64,000 bases of DNA from [Phialemoniopsis] sp. UDSM-2020. Lineage: Eukaryota > Ascomycota > Sordariomycetes > Thyridiales > Thyridiaceae. Positions 11,501 through 20,818 of this stretch are shown piece by piece (position 1 is the first letter of the stretch; each line of letters begins with the position of its first letter). The notes under the pieces are model-generated. The model worked only from the letters and a program-made list of their open reading frames with translations, searched no databases and was not told the origin of the DNA. The translations under genes were made by a program, and so were the position numbers. The stretch covers positions 2,418,001 to 2,482,000 of the forward strand of contig JAEILZ010000004.1 of assembly GCA_018873225.1 (NCBI GenBank). The letters run 5' to 3'.

Positions 11501-11962
11501 GGCGCTCTTGGCCGCGCGCGCGAGCGGGGCCTCGAGCGGCTCGAAGGTGCGCAGGTCGTGCAGCGAGACGGCGTGGTTCGACAGCGAGACGAGCGTGTTG
11601 GCCTCCTTTATGACGGCGAGCTGCTCGACGGCGCGCGGGGCGAACTTCTCCACCTCGCGCAGGAGGTCGGTCGGGCGTCTCTGTGCGGGAGGGACATCCT
11701 GCGGCGCGGAGGAAGCTGCGTTCTTTGGTAGGCTGGAGGGTGGTGTCGCGGTGTTAGAGGAGCCATTGATAGCGGACTCTAGGGCTGCCTTGCTGGTGGC
11801 GGCGACAGGTTGGGGCGGGAGCTCGTTGAGGCGGTAGACGCGGAGGGTGCCTGTGTTGAGGCCCACGAGGACTCGATCGCCGTAAGTGAGGATAGACTCT
11901 ATTTTGGACTTGTCCCTCTGCTTGAGCTCGATAATGGGTCGAGCGGTGAAAGCGGAAAGCAT
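8589..11962 (-). CDS. vam6: Vam6/Vps39, HOPS tethering complex subunit
   Basis: Exons 11962-9394, 9331-9223 and 9168-8589 join in phase to give 1085 residues. The N-terminus is a citron-homology (CNH) beta-propeller (starts MLSAFTARPIIELKQRDKSK, with YGDRVLVGLNTGTLRVYRL). The middle is an alpha-solenoid with Vps39-type repeats (region VDFFYGKKLHRSALELL), and the C-terminus has the Vps39 zinc-ribbon-like segment with CGVCHKRLGG and HYGCLN. Vps39 tethers vacuoles/late endosomes through Ypt7/Rab7 and has been reported as an exchange factor in the Gtr/TORC1 pathway in yeast. The second intron interrupts the family-typical tract ending in AKAEEYC. The gene faces GON7 tail-to-tail. Confidence 0.93.
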
Positions 11963-12645
11963 CGCGGCTGCCAGCTCCGGCCGAGCACCGCTGACAGTTA
12001 CGGGAACGAGATCATGCGCATGAGGGACGACGCCTCGGCTTTCGTGTGGTAAGAGAGCTCGTGACAGCTGTCGACGTCAGAACAGTCTCCGTTTCTGTGA
12101 TGCACCTCAAAAAACCAAGAGTCAAAACACGCAGCAGGGCTTCATGCACGGTAAAGAGATCGGGATAAGACAGAACGTCGGCAAGCTTGCCATGCCGGTA
12201 GTGGATGGCAGGCCAGACTGGAGCTTCGGTCCAGAAGACCCCAGGAATGACCGCATTGCAGGGAGGCGGCCCCACACCACGACAACCCACAACAACCTGA
12301 TGACACCCATCAATGCCATCTACCGACATCCCGTCAGCACTTACACCATCACACCAAGATGTATTTACGCCGGCCATACGTGGCTTTGCATTGAGCAATA
12401 CAACACAATCTGTGCTATAAAACGAATGTATAATATCTATGCTCTTGTGCAAAACGGGTTAACATCTCGTTGAAAATAAGTCTGACTTGATGTCTTAAAA
12501 CGAAATGCAATGCTCTGAGGGCTACGCTGTCGGCGCCTGTATGCTCCCTCCAATATCCTGGCCATGCTGGTATACAAAATCTGTCTAATGGATATCCGGA
12601 AATCGCTCCATTTCCTTCTTCTATACGGCCTGTCGCCAGTGAATC
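11963..12645. other. Intergenic region between vam6 start and phosphate transporter 3' end
   Basis: About 680 bp. It should contain the vam6 promoter and the 3' UTR of the SPX transporter. Small open frames here show no domain or codon signal. Confidence 0.5.
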
Positions 12646-15641
12646 TTACATGCCCGACACTCTCATGAGACCGTAACCAACGGAGACAACGACAAAGAGA
12701 GTGAGAATACTGCTGGGAACACCACGGCTGATGAAATGCTTCACGCGCAAATATCTCTGGCCGGCCGGATCCTCTTTCATGATCGCAGCTGCGAAACATA
12801 TGTTAGCGTACATCATTCAAGGCGTTTGCGTCTCAAGGCTGTCAAGAAACTCACTCATATTCGGGAAGCCACTTGTAGGCAGGCCCATGGCGGCGCTGCA
12901 CATCAGCACGCCAGCCATGACCAGCAGATTCGGGTGCGGCTCCTCCATGCCCGCACCAACGTCGTATACAAGCGGCAGCAGGATCAGGGCTGCGACAGTG
13001 TGGCTGATGAACGTCGCGATGACCAGGATCAAGGTAGAGAAGACGATGAGCACAAAGTAGAGGCTCATGCCCTCGACCCGCTGCGAGATGGCGGTGGCGA
13101 CGGTGTTCAGGAGGCCTGATGACTTGACTGCCTTGCCTAGAGACAAGCCGCCCGCCGCAAGGATGATGATGGTCCAGGGGAAGTTGTTGAAGTCCTCCTT
13201 GGTCAGGATGCCGATACCAAAGAACAAGACGATCGGGATGATGGCGATGACACCCATGTCGCCAAAGACGCTTTCGAGTTGGCTGCTTGCGCACCAGAGA
13301 CCAATGGTGGCAATGGTGACGATAGAGACAAACCATTGAAGGCCGGTGAACTTCTCCTTAACAGCTCGGATAGGTACAATGGTTGTGTTCCTGCCAGGGT
13401 GGAATGTGACCAAAAGCAGGAGCCAGATCAAGACGAGGGAAATGATACCGACAGGGATGACAATGAAGAACCATTGCAGCCAAGTCGGCTCGGGCTTCAT
13501 GATGCCGATAGCAACCACATTCTGCGGAGAGGCAATAGGCGAAAGCATACCGCCAATGTTGGACGCCAGAGCGATGCCCATGATCACAGCCTTGGACATG
13601 TTAGAGTCCGAGGGCAGGTTTCGAAGCATCGGCTGTTCTCACTGTCAGTTGCGGTACTTCATCTCTTCCGGTTGGACTTGCTTACCTCAATGATTGAGAA
13701 ACACAGCACAGGAGCGGCGACGTTGCTGATGAGCATACTCGCAAAGGCAGCGACGAGCATGTTGGCAATCAGGACAGTCTTGGGTTGCGTGCCCGCCTTG
13801 CTGAGGACGAAGGTGGCGATGCGCTTGTCAATGGTGCACTTGGAAAGAGCCGCAGCAATGGTGAAGCCACCAAGGAGCAGCATAATCACGGGTGTCCACA
13901 TCGCTGCGAAAACGTGGGCAGTGGCTGTCTTGGCATCGAGCCTCTTGTGCGGCACATCCTCCGACCGGAACACCTGCAGCAGAACAGCAAGGAAAGGGAT
14001 CATGAGGGAGGTGACGAAGAGAGGGATGGCCTCCGTTGCCCACAGCAGACTGACAAAGACCAGCAGTGCGAGGCAGTTCTGCTCCTCGGGCTTCTCCATG
14101 ATGGGCAGGAGCACCAACAGCAGGAAAACAACGAGAATGATGACAATGTTGAGCAGTCCAGTGCTGACGAGCCATACCGGCAATCTGAGGCGGCCGATGG
14201 GTGTTTGGATCGCCTTCATCGCGGGAAGCTGCTCGTCATCGCCCTGAAGTCGGGTCTTTACCAAGTCGGTCTCTCCTCCTAGCAGAGCCCGCCCCAGGCT
14301 TGCTGCCTCTGCGCGTCGCTCAAGACCGATCATGTCTCGCCAGACAGTGTTGCGCTCCCAGACGACGTGCTCGCGCAAATGAGATCTGAGATCCCGCTTC
14401 GCCGCTTCCACATCGCCGTCGGTGACAATGTCCGTGTACGCCTGCTCCATCTTGGAAATGTTCTCCTCGACGGTCTTCAGACTGTCCGGTCGGAAGGGGT
14501 AGGCGGTCTCGACGGCTGAGCTCATGTACTTTGGTCGTAGGGACTTGTCGATGATCTTGTCAAACTTTTTCAGGACCTTGCGAAAACCGGTCTTGTTTAG
14601 CTGGACATAGGACTTGAGTTCGCAGAGCTGGACGTAGAGGCTGATGATGCGCTTCTTCAGCATGATCCCCGTCGAGAAGAGGACAGCTTGGTCGTCAAAG
14701 TCCTCGACGGTCACGCTGTAGCGACGGAATGATCTGGTCATCTCTGTAGATGCCGTCATGTCTGTCGCAGGTCCGCCGATGTTGTGTACCGTTCGACGCC
14801 GTGGACCACCTGTTCCGGCGCCACCTCCACCGCTGAATCTCCTCTTTCGCGTTAGGGCCGTGGTCTCGTCGCCATCCTCGTCGCTATCGTCTTCTTCCTC
14901 TCCCCCGTCTTCAGTAGATTGACGGCTGTGTAGACTTTGGCCGCGGTGCTGGTTGTTTCGGTTCTCATTGTCGAACGGGGAGCGCCCGCCTTCACCGTTC
15001 TCGGTGTCTGATTCAAATGCGCCAACGTCCTTCAAGATCGCGTTCACCTCGTCTACGAGTTCCTGCTCCTTGACTCCGTAGAAGGACGAGATCTTCTCCA
15101 GCTCGACGTCGAGCGCCCTTGTGAAGACAGCCTCGGGGTCTTCATTCTGGATGAGGGGCCTCGACTCTGCATCGGCGCCAGCGGACTGATGGACAACCTT
15201 CTCGAGCTGGTATATCCTGCGCGCAACATAAGTCAGTCGATACATTCATTACGATAAGCAGCAGACTTTGTCCCCAAGTCTTGGCGCAACGTATGCAAGT
15301 CTGTCGAAGGAGTGAACATACAGCTTCTTGAGGTTGCTGTACGCAATGTAATGACTGCTCCAGTCCGGAACAGCATTGAACTGGATGCTGTGTGAGAACT
15401 TCATGTCGTCCTGCTCGTCGAGCCAGCGGCGCTTCTCGGCCCTCTTGAACTCCTTCTCTCGGTCGTGGTCCTCGCGCTGCTTGCGACGCTGGACCTCTGC
15501 GTAGTCGGCAAGTTCGTACTGCTCCGATGATGCTGGTGTGTGATCTGCGCCGCGAGCCGTGGGCAGAAATAACGTGCTTGCACTCCCTCCTCTGTGGTCG
15601 TGGGTGTGCGTGTCAGTGGTCGAAGAGCCGCTGGGAGTCAA
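12646..15641 (-). CDS. SPX-domain low-affinity phosphate transporter (Pho87/Pho90/Pho91 type)
   Basis: Exons are 15641-15322, 15216-13686, 13632-12855 and 12788-12646, all in phase (923 residues). The SPX domain begins at MKFSHSIQFNAVPDWSSHYI (Met codon at 15404) and continues through LKKLIYQLEKVV to the KRIISLYVQLCELKSYVQLN and NKTGFRKVLKKFDKI blocks. About eleven hydrophobic segments of the SLC13/divalent-anion transporter type follow, with SNVAAPVLCFSII and ALASNIGGMLSPIASPQN motifs. The last exon ends in a hydrophobic helix and a short tail. The protein imports phosphate at the plasma membrane or moves it across the vacuole membrane; the SPX domain senses inositol pyrophosphates. The 79-codon extension upstream of the usual SPX Met is charged and GC3-rich; if it is not translated, the CDS starts at 15404 (844 residues). 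Confidence 0.88.
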
Positions 15642-16996
15642 GCTGTGCCAAACTCTAGGGCTGCCGGTACTGGAACTAGCCGCACTTATCGTGGTGCCAG
15701 CTAGCGGCGGGTCTGCTTCGGTTCTGATGATATCAGAGGAGGGATCGCGTGGGAGGCGGGCTAGTCGGGTTATTTTGAAAGACTACCTACTACTTATGTA
15801 TGGGACAGAAGATGGGCAAAATAAGGGAACGGGCGAACTCAAAAGGGAAGATGATGAGTAGCCATGGGACCAGAGAAGTCAATTGACGCCAGAAACGGTA
15901 GCCTGACAGCCTCTGAGACTTTTGAGCGGGTGTTTGGTGCAGACGATGCCATGACAGGACAGGCAGGTTTAAGTGTGAGTCTGGCGCTGGATCGGGGAAA
16001 ATTGTGTGGTTCCAGACAGGGGACCAATGGTTTTGGCCCAATTTAGCACGACCCTCTGCGGTTTAGTGAAATCCACACTGACACAAGCTGGACTCGCACT
16101 CGATCCGTGGCATGCATCAAGGTCGCGCGACCACATGCCCAACCTTGGAAGACTTGGCGGGTAGCTCTGGACTTCTCGAGGATGATCAAGAGGATCCGGC
16201 TCTGCTTTCTTTTTCTTCTTTATTCTTCATTGCTGCGTCACAGCGCGTTCGGGTGATAATCCGTACAACAAAAAGCCAAGGTCTTATTGGGTGCGATATC
16301 GGTTTCAGGTATCATTGATGCATGCAAGGTCTGCTCGACTAAGAGTGCTCTTACGTAGTACCAAGAAAGTTGAACATGGGGTATTGCTCGGGCATGACCA
16401 AACTCTTCAGGAAAACAATTCCCTTTACCATGTCAACTGTTATTACAGAGAACACAGACTTGCGAATTATCCTTGATCCGTTCGAAATTGACCACACATA
16501 ACGTTGAAGGCGCACTCTGCGCAAGCCTCGAAAACAAAAATCACATCATAACGCCAGCATCACACAATGCAGATCAATCGCGAACCATGTCGTGGGTGGC
16601 TGCCAATCCATCTCAGCTCGATGTGGGGGTTCACCTAGCCCTAGCACGTCGACAACCTCATTGCTGCCCATTCTCACGACTTGGCCGCTTGCACAAGACT
16701 CTTGTGACGCGCAATAGATGCATTGCTTTCTCCATTAGGCATAGTAAATGACAACTTCAGTTCCCATGTGTTGTAGTTGCCAGAACTAGATATATCCAAC
16801 GCCAGCTGCTGCAGATATTGGGGGTATAAGTGCTAAGCTTTCGTCCTCTTGACGCGCAAATGCAAAACAGACTCCCAAACAGTATGCTCAACCCCAAAGA
16901 AAAGACTCCGAATCAATGAATGGCCATCCCAATGTCCAGTTTCGCGTAACGTTCGTGCAAAGCTTTCGCTTCGAATGCGTCGTGCCACCCATCATC
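15642..16996. other. Intergenic, no supported gene
   Basis: About 1.35 kb between the SPX transporter start and the Gag1-clamp gene 3' end. Open frames are short and have no family resemblance. It likely holds the transporter promoter; I see nothing distinctive. Confidence 0.5.
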
Positions 16997-18535
16997 TCAC
17001 AGGCCAGCAGCAGTGACCGCCTTCTCCTTTCCGTCTGTCGAACCGACCGACGAGGTATGGCTGTGTCCAAGCCCCAATACGCGCTGTATGCTTCTCCTGA
17101 TGTTCTTAGCCGCACTGGAGTCATGGTCCGCTGTCGCCTCCCCGTTCTTGTCTTGCGATTTCTCCTTGTCCTTGTCGTCGGGGCCTTTATCACCACTGGC
17201 TCGTCCAAGTAGGCCAACCAGGCTCAGCCTCCGTCCCGAAGCAGGCCCTCCGGCACCGGTAATCGTAGTTGTTACGCCTGTTGCATTGCTTCCCCTCCTC
17301 TCCCTAGCGGTTTCTCTCTTCTCCTCTTTCTTCTTCTTGCGCACAGCAACTAAAGCAGCATTAGGTACTTCCACCGAGCGAGGAGGCCACTCCCCGTCCC
17401 GCCTCCAGCCTGCCACGCACGACTTGAGCATGTCGCCTAGATTGATAGGGCACGACGGTTGGAGAGAGTGAATGATAACCTTGTCGTAGAGGGATACGTA
17501 GATGCTGGGAGAGATGGACGCCCTCATGGGGTTCTCGGGTGGCAGCAGGGGTGGGGGGATAGGTAAGAGGGTCTCGACAGGATAGGATGGTGTGGGCGCT
17601 GTGTTTCCCTCTTTGGACTGACGAGAATCGTCACCATCAGATGTGATGGGCGTCGTCGTGGTATCACGCACTGACTGCTGGGAATGGCGAGAATTGGATG
17701 TGACGGGCGAAATGGGAGATGCCGTACTGGCATGGGCGCCGCCCGGGGCTTGTGCTGCCGCTGCAGGCTGGTCATGTTTCGTATACGAGTTGAACCTCCA
17801 AAGACTCCGTCGCTTCGACGTCGGTGATGTGGGAGGAATGGGCTTAGGTTTGACGCGCACAGTCCGGGCACCCGTCCAGGCATCTCGTCTAGCGTTGAAG
17901 CAGGCAAGCCCCTCGTTCCAGGCCATCTCGGCTCGCTCCTCTCGTCTCCTCCTTGTCTTGCGCGCAGTGGCTGAGGCCTGTACTGCAGTGCCAACAGATT
18001 CGGGATTGTCGAACCGGAATGGCGACGAGGCTGTGGCCAGCTCTTCAGTATCCGACAGATCAGATGTCCACTCCAAGCGCGGGCGGTAATGCTGCGGATC
18101 CTCCGAAACGGTGCTGTAGACCGATTCCGTCTCCGAGTCTGCCTCGGCCCCCGAGTCTCGGGCCCCTTCCTCACCTGTGGGCAACGGAGCGGGCGTGATC
18201 GCCAGAGAATCCATGCTGACAGCTAGGGCCGGGGGGTCCTCAGTGGAAGATCCCTGCTCGGCATCCTCAGACGTCGCTGCAGCTGTCTCGGCAGACGCAT
18301 CATGCCCATTGATTCCAGCCGGCGGCCAGACGAACTCCCAATCGTTGCGGATCTTCTCAGCTAGATAGCGCTTGACCGCCTCCTTCTGCCGCACCTTGTC
18401 CTTGCTCACGAGGTCGACATCATAGTTGGGGGGCTGCGATGCGAACGAGTCTGGGGGCAGGTGATGCGCGTTGCGCAGCTTGGCGAGAGGGGACTTTGGC
18501 GACTTGTACAGATCAGAGAACAGCATGGTAGGCAT
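16997..18535 (-). CDS. Gag1-like clamp domain protein (former DUF4050)
   Basis: A single exon encodes 512 residues. Family hallmarks are an N-terminal SDLYKSPKSPLAKLRNAHH segment, a helix KDKVRQKEAVKRYLAEKIRN followed by DWEFVWPP (about residues 46-71), the block EMAWNEGLACFNARRDAWTG (about 204-223), and a C-terminal part with ENPMRASISPSIYVSLYDKV followed by SCPINLGDMLKSCVAGWRRDGEWPP. Between these lie Ser/Thr-rich acidic linkers. The tail is Lys/Ser-rich. The domain is widespread in ascomycetes, but I do not know a settled molecular role, so none is assigned. An alternative start three codons downstream (MLFSDLYK) is equally plausible. Confidence 0.75.
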   Translation of the reverse strand: MPTMLFSDLYKSPKSPLAKLRNAHHLPPDSFASQPPNYDVDLVSKDKVRQKEAVKRYLAEKIRNDWEFVWPPAGINGHDASAETAAATSEDAEQGSSTEDPPALAVSMDSLAITPAPLPTGEEGARDSGAEADSETESVYSTVSEDPQHYRPRLEWTSDLSDTEELATASSPFRFDNPESVGTAVQASATARKTRRRREERAEMAWNEGLACFNARRDAWTGARTVRVKPKPIPPTSPTSKRRSLWRFNSYTKHDQPAAAAQAPGGAHASTASPISPVTSNSRHSQQSVRDTTTTPITSDGDDSRQSKEGNTAPTPSYPVETLLPIPPPLLPPENPMRASISPSIYVSLYDKVIIHSLQPSCPINLGDMLKSCVAGWRRDGEWPPRSVEVPNAALVAVRKKKKEEKRETARERRGSNATGVTTTITGAGGPASGRRLSLVGLLGRASGDKGPDDKDKEKSQDKNGEATADHDSSAAKNIRRSIQRVLGLGHSHTSSVGSTDGKEKAVTAAGL

Positions 18536-20818
18536 ACCTCGCTCAATGCCCTGCCACTCTTATGTCGTCCTCTGGCGGTGCAGGCGGTGTCAAAGTCGCC
18601 ACCGCAGCAAAAACTTCCAATGTGCAATGCAAAACAACACGCCTTTCCCGGTCCAACCAAGGATTGAGGGCGACGCTTTTTAAAAGCTCGCGAAATGCGG
18701 GGTGAAGCTGTCCTCTTGAGGTGAGTGGAGGGACAGATGTGACGGCAGGGCCTCTTTTTATGAGGCGAGGCGCGGCGAGGATGCAGGTTTTGGTGGTATG
18801 ATGACACTCCCCCCGGCTTATAAGAGCGGAGAAGAGGGCAGGTGCTCACGTTTTTAGCGAGCGGGAACGCATTGACTCAGGCATAGATGTACCTGTATGC
18901 AGGTAGACGTGCAGCTCGACACCTCGGACAAGATTGACGGCGACCTGCAGTTGGAGCTCGTAATCACAAGGCTGCCCATCCAAGGCGGAGTCACCCTTTT
19001 CCGTGCTTCCTGCTCTCGTTTTGACATATACCCAATGAGGGATTGTTTCAATTAGGTGAGAGTCATGAGTGTTTGCAAGGGGGGGTGCGCAGAGTTTTAG
19101 AAGAGGGCTTGGTGGGAAAAGAGAAGAAGAGGCTGCGTGCGACAGCGGCCTGGTCGTGGGGAAAAGGTGGAGAGACACGCATACAGGAATAGGTAGCTCG
19201 TGAGCTAAACCTTGATGCACTAGTCGCACCACGGCGGTTGGGCGGCTGGAACAAGAGGGACAAGAGCAGAGCTTCTGTTCCTCCTTGCTTGTCTAGATCA
19301 TCTTGTGCGTTCTAGCCCATCATGGTATTCTTGGGCATCCGCTCTTGACCCGGTCTTGGTTCTGATCAAGATCGAGATGAATGCAGGATACACTTGCTTG
19401 GGGTCATCCGTTGATTACTCAGGTACAGAGATGTAATAGAAGTAGACAAAGCATCAATTCGCTCAGGTAATGGGATTGATATCGCCATAGCGTAGCCCTC
19501 AAGGTAGGGGTCGCTTCCTGTCGACAGGGATCACAAGCAGTGTCACAGGAAAGATCCGACCCTAGTGTCTACATCTTGATCCTCGTCCAAGAGTATTCTC
19601 GGTTATTCATCGGCAAAATCTACCTCTGCTTTCAAGCCTTTTTCTATCCATATTCACAGAGGGTTGGCTCTTACGATGATCAACTCCTCCCCTCTTCCTC
19701 CAACATCTTGATCGCGATGACGAAAGGACTAACACCGCCGTCCCAAGATGGTCGATCATTGGGGACGCGCTAAGCATTCCGACCCGCCGCCGTTCATCTG
19801 CCCGCCCGAGCTTAAGCTCGCCCGCTCTTCGCTGTGTGTGGCACAGAGCACCTACTTTTTTCGCTCTCTACCATGCCGATTGGGTGGACGACTTTTGTCC
19901 TTCTGTGTGCTGCTGTCTCAAACACCGGTCCTACTCCGCGGAGATTGACAACCGTGTCGTGTGACAGGCCGGGCATGCTCCAGACCCTGGCGCCGTTCAT
20001 CACGCCCAAGAGGAGGTTGCCGAGTTCTTTTCAGATGCCGTTGATGGTGTGCGGGCTACTGCACGAGGGGCTCACATGCTCGGCTTGCTGCACCATTGGT
20101 GGCACCTCCTCGACGCCCCTATCATACCAATGCTGCATGCCGTGTCAGTTTAGACCGTATTCTGATCTCCAAATATTGTGATATGATATCAAAACGTTGC
20201 CTACTTGCTTCTGGCTTGCCCAAGCCTTATTTTATAAAGCATTGTGAGCTGATACTGCAAGTCATGGTACATAGCCATTTGGTGTAAATCAAGTCTTTGA
20301 CAACATTCAATTAATAGAGTATTTCGAATAGTGATTTACTTGTTCATTCCAGGATAATTTATTGGATATCTAGGTGCTTTGGTATTATAGACTTATCAAG
20401 TTCGAAGAAGGCAGTGATTGCTTTAATAAATGCAGGCAGTCACAAACTGAAAGGGCTTTTGTTTTGATGTTCATCTTATTGTTGATCACGAATTACAAAC
20501 AAGCACACACAAAGATTCTGACAGATTGTTCAGTGTAGTTCTCTATAGACTACTACATCTTCCAACTGAAGATCTACTATCCAGGATAGTAAAAAAACAC
20601 ATCTACTACCAAGAGGAGTATGTCTATGTAGTCATATGAGAATGTTCTCCTTCGTCGTCCACATATTGGGACGATAAATCCGTAGCCACAAAAGCCATTA
20701 GCGATCATGTCGTGATCTCCACAATACACTCCAACTCCAATCTCGGTATCAAAACTCGTTTTCTTCGTACAGTGTCGATCGCCGTGTGGCGACACACCTG
20801 CAAAAGGCCCGGTCGCCT
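18536..20818. other. Intergenic, partly AT-rich, no supported gene
   Basis: About 2.3 kb. The left half probably contains the promoter of the Gag1-clamp gene. From about 20160 to 20720 the sequence becomes clearly more AT-rich than its surroundings. Open frames are short and lack domains. A perfect inverted repeat (ACTATCC, one base, GGATAGT) lies at 20576-20590. Confidence 0.5.
20576..20590. repeat. Short perfect inverted repeat
   Basis: Seven-base arms, ACTATCC and GGATAGT, flank a single A. It is 229 bp beyond the stop codon of the Gln-rich protein gene, so it could lie in or beyond its 3' UTR. It is too small to call a terminator or transposon end. Confidence 0.5.

Noticed and set aside
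10980..11837. 285-codon plus-strand frame
   Set aside because: Antisense to the CNH domain of vam6; Ser/Ala/Pro-rich with no domain.
12851..13336. 161-codon minus-strand frame overlapping the phosphate transporter
   Set aside because: Same strand but a different frame from the transporter exon; His/Arg-rich product typical of an out-of-frame shadow.
19834..20181. Possible small secreted Cys-rich protein (a Met within this frame is followed by a hydrophobic stretch)
   Set aside because: No intron/exon support, no conserved Cys pattern I recognise and no clear promoter; evidence is too weak.
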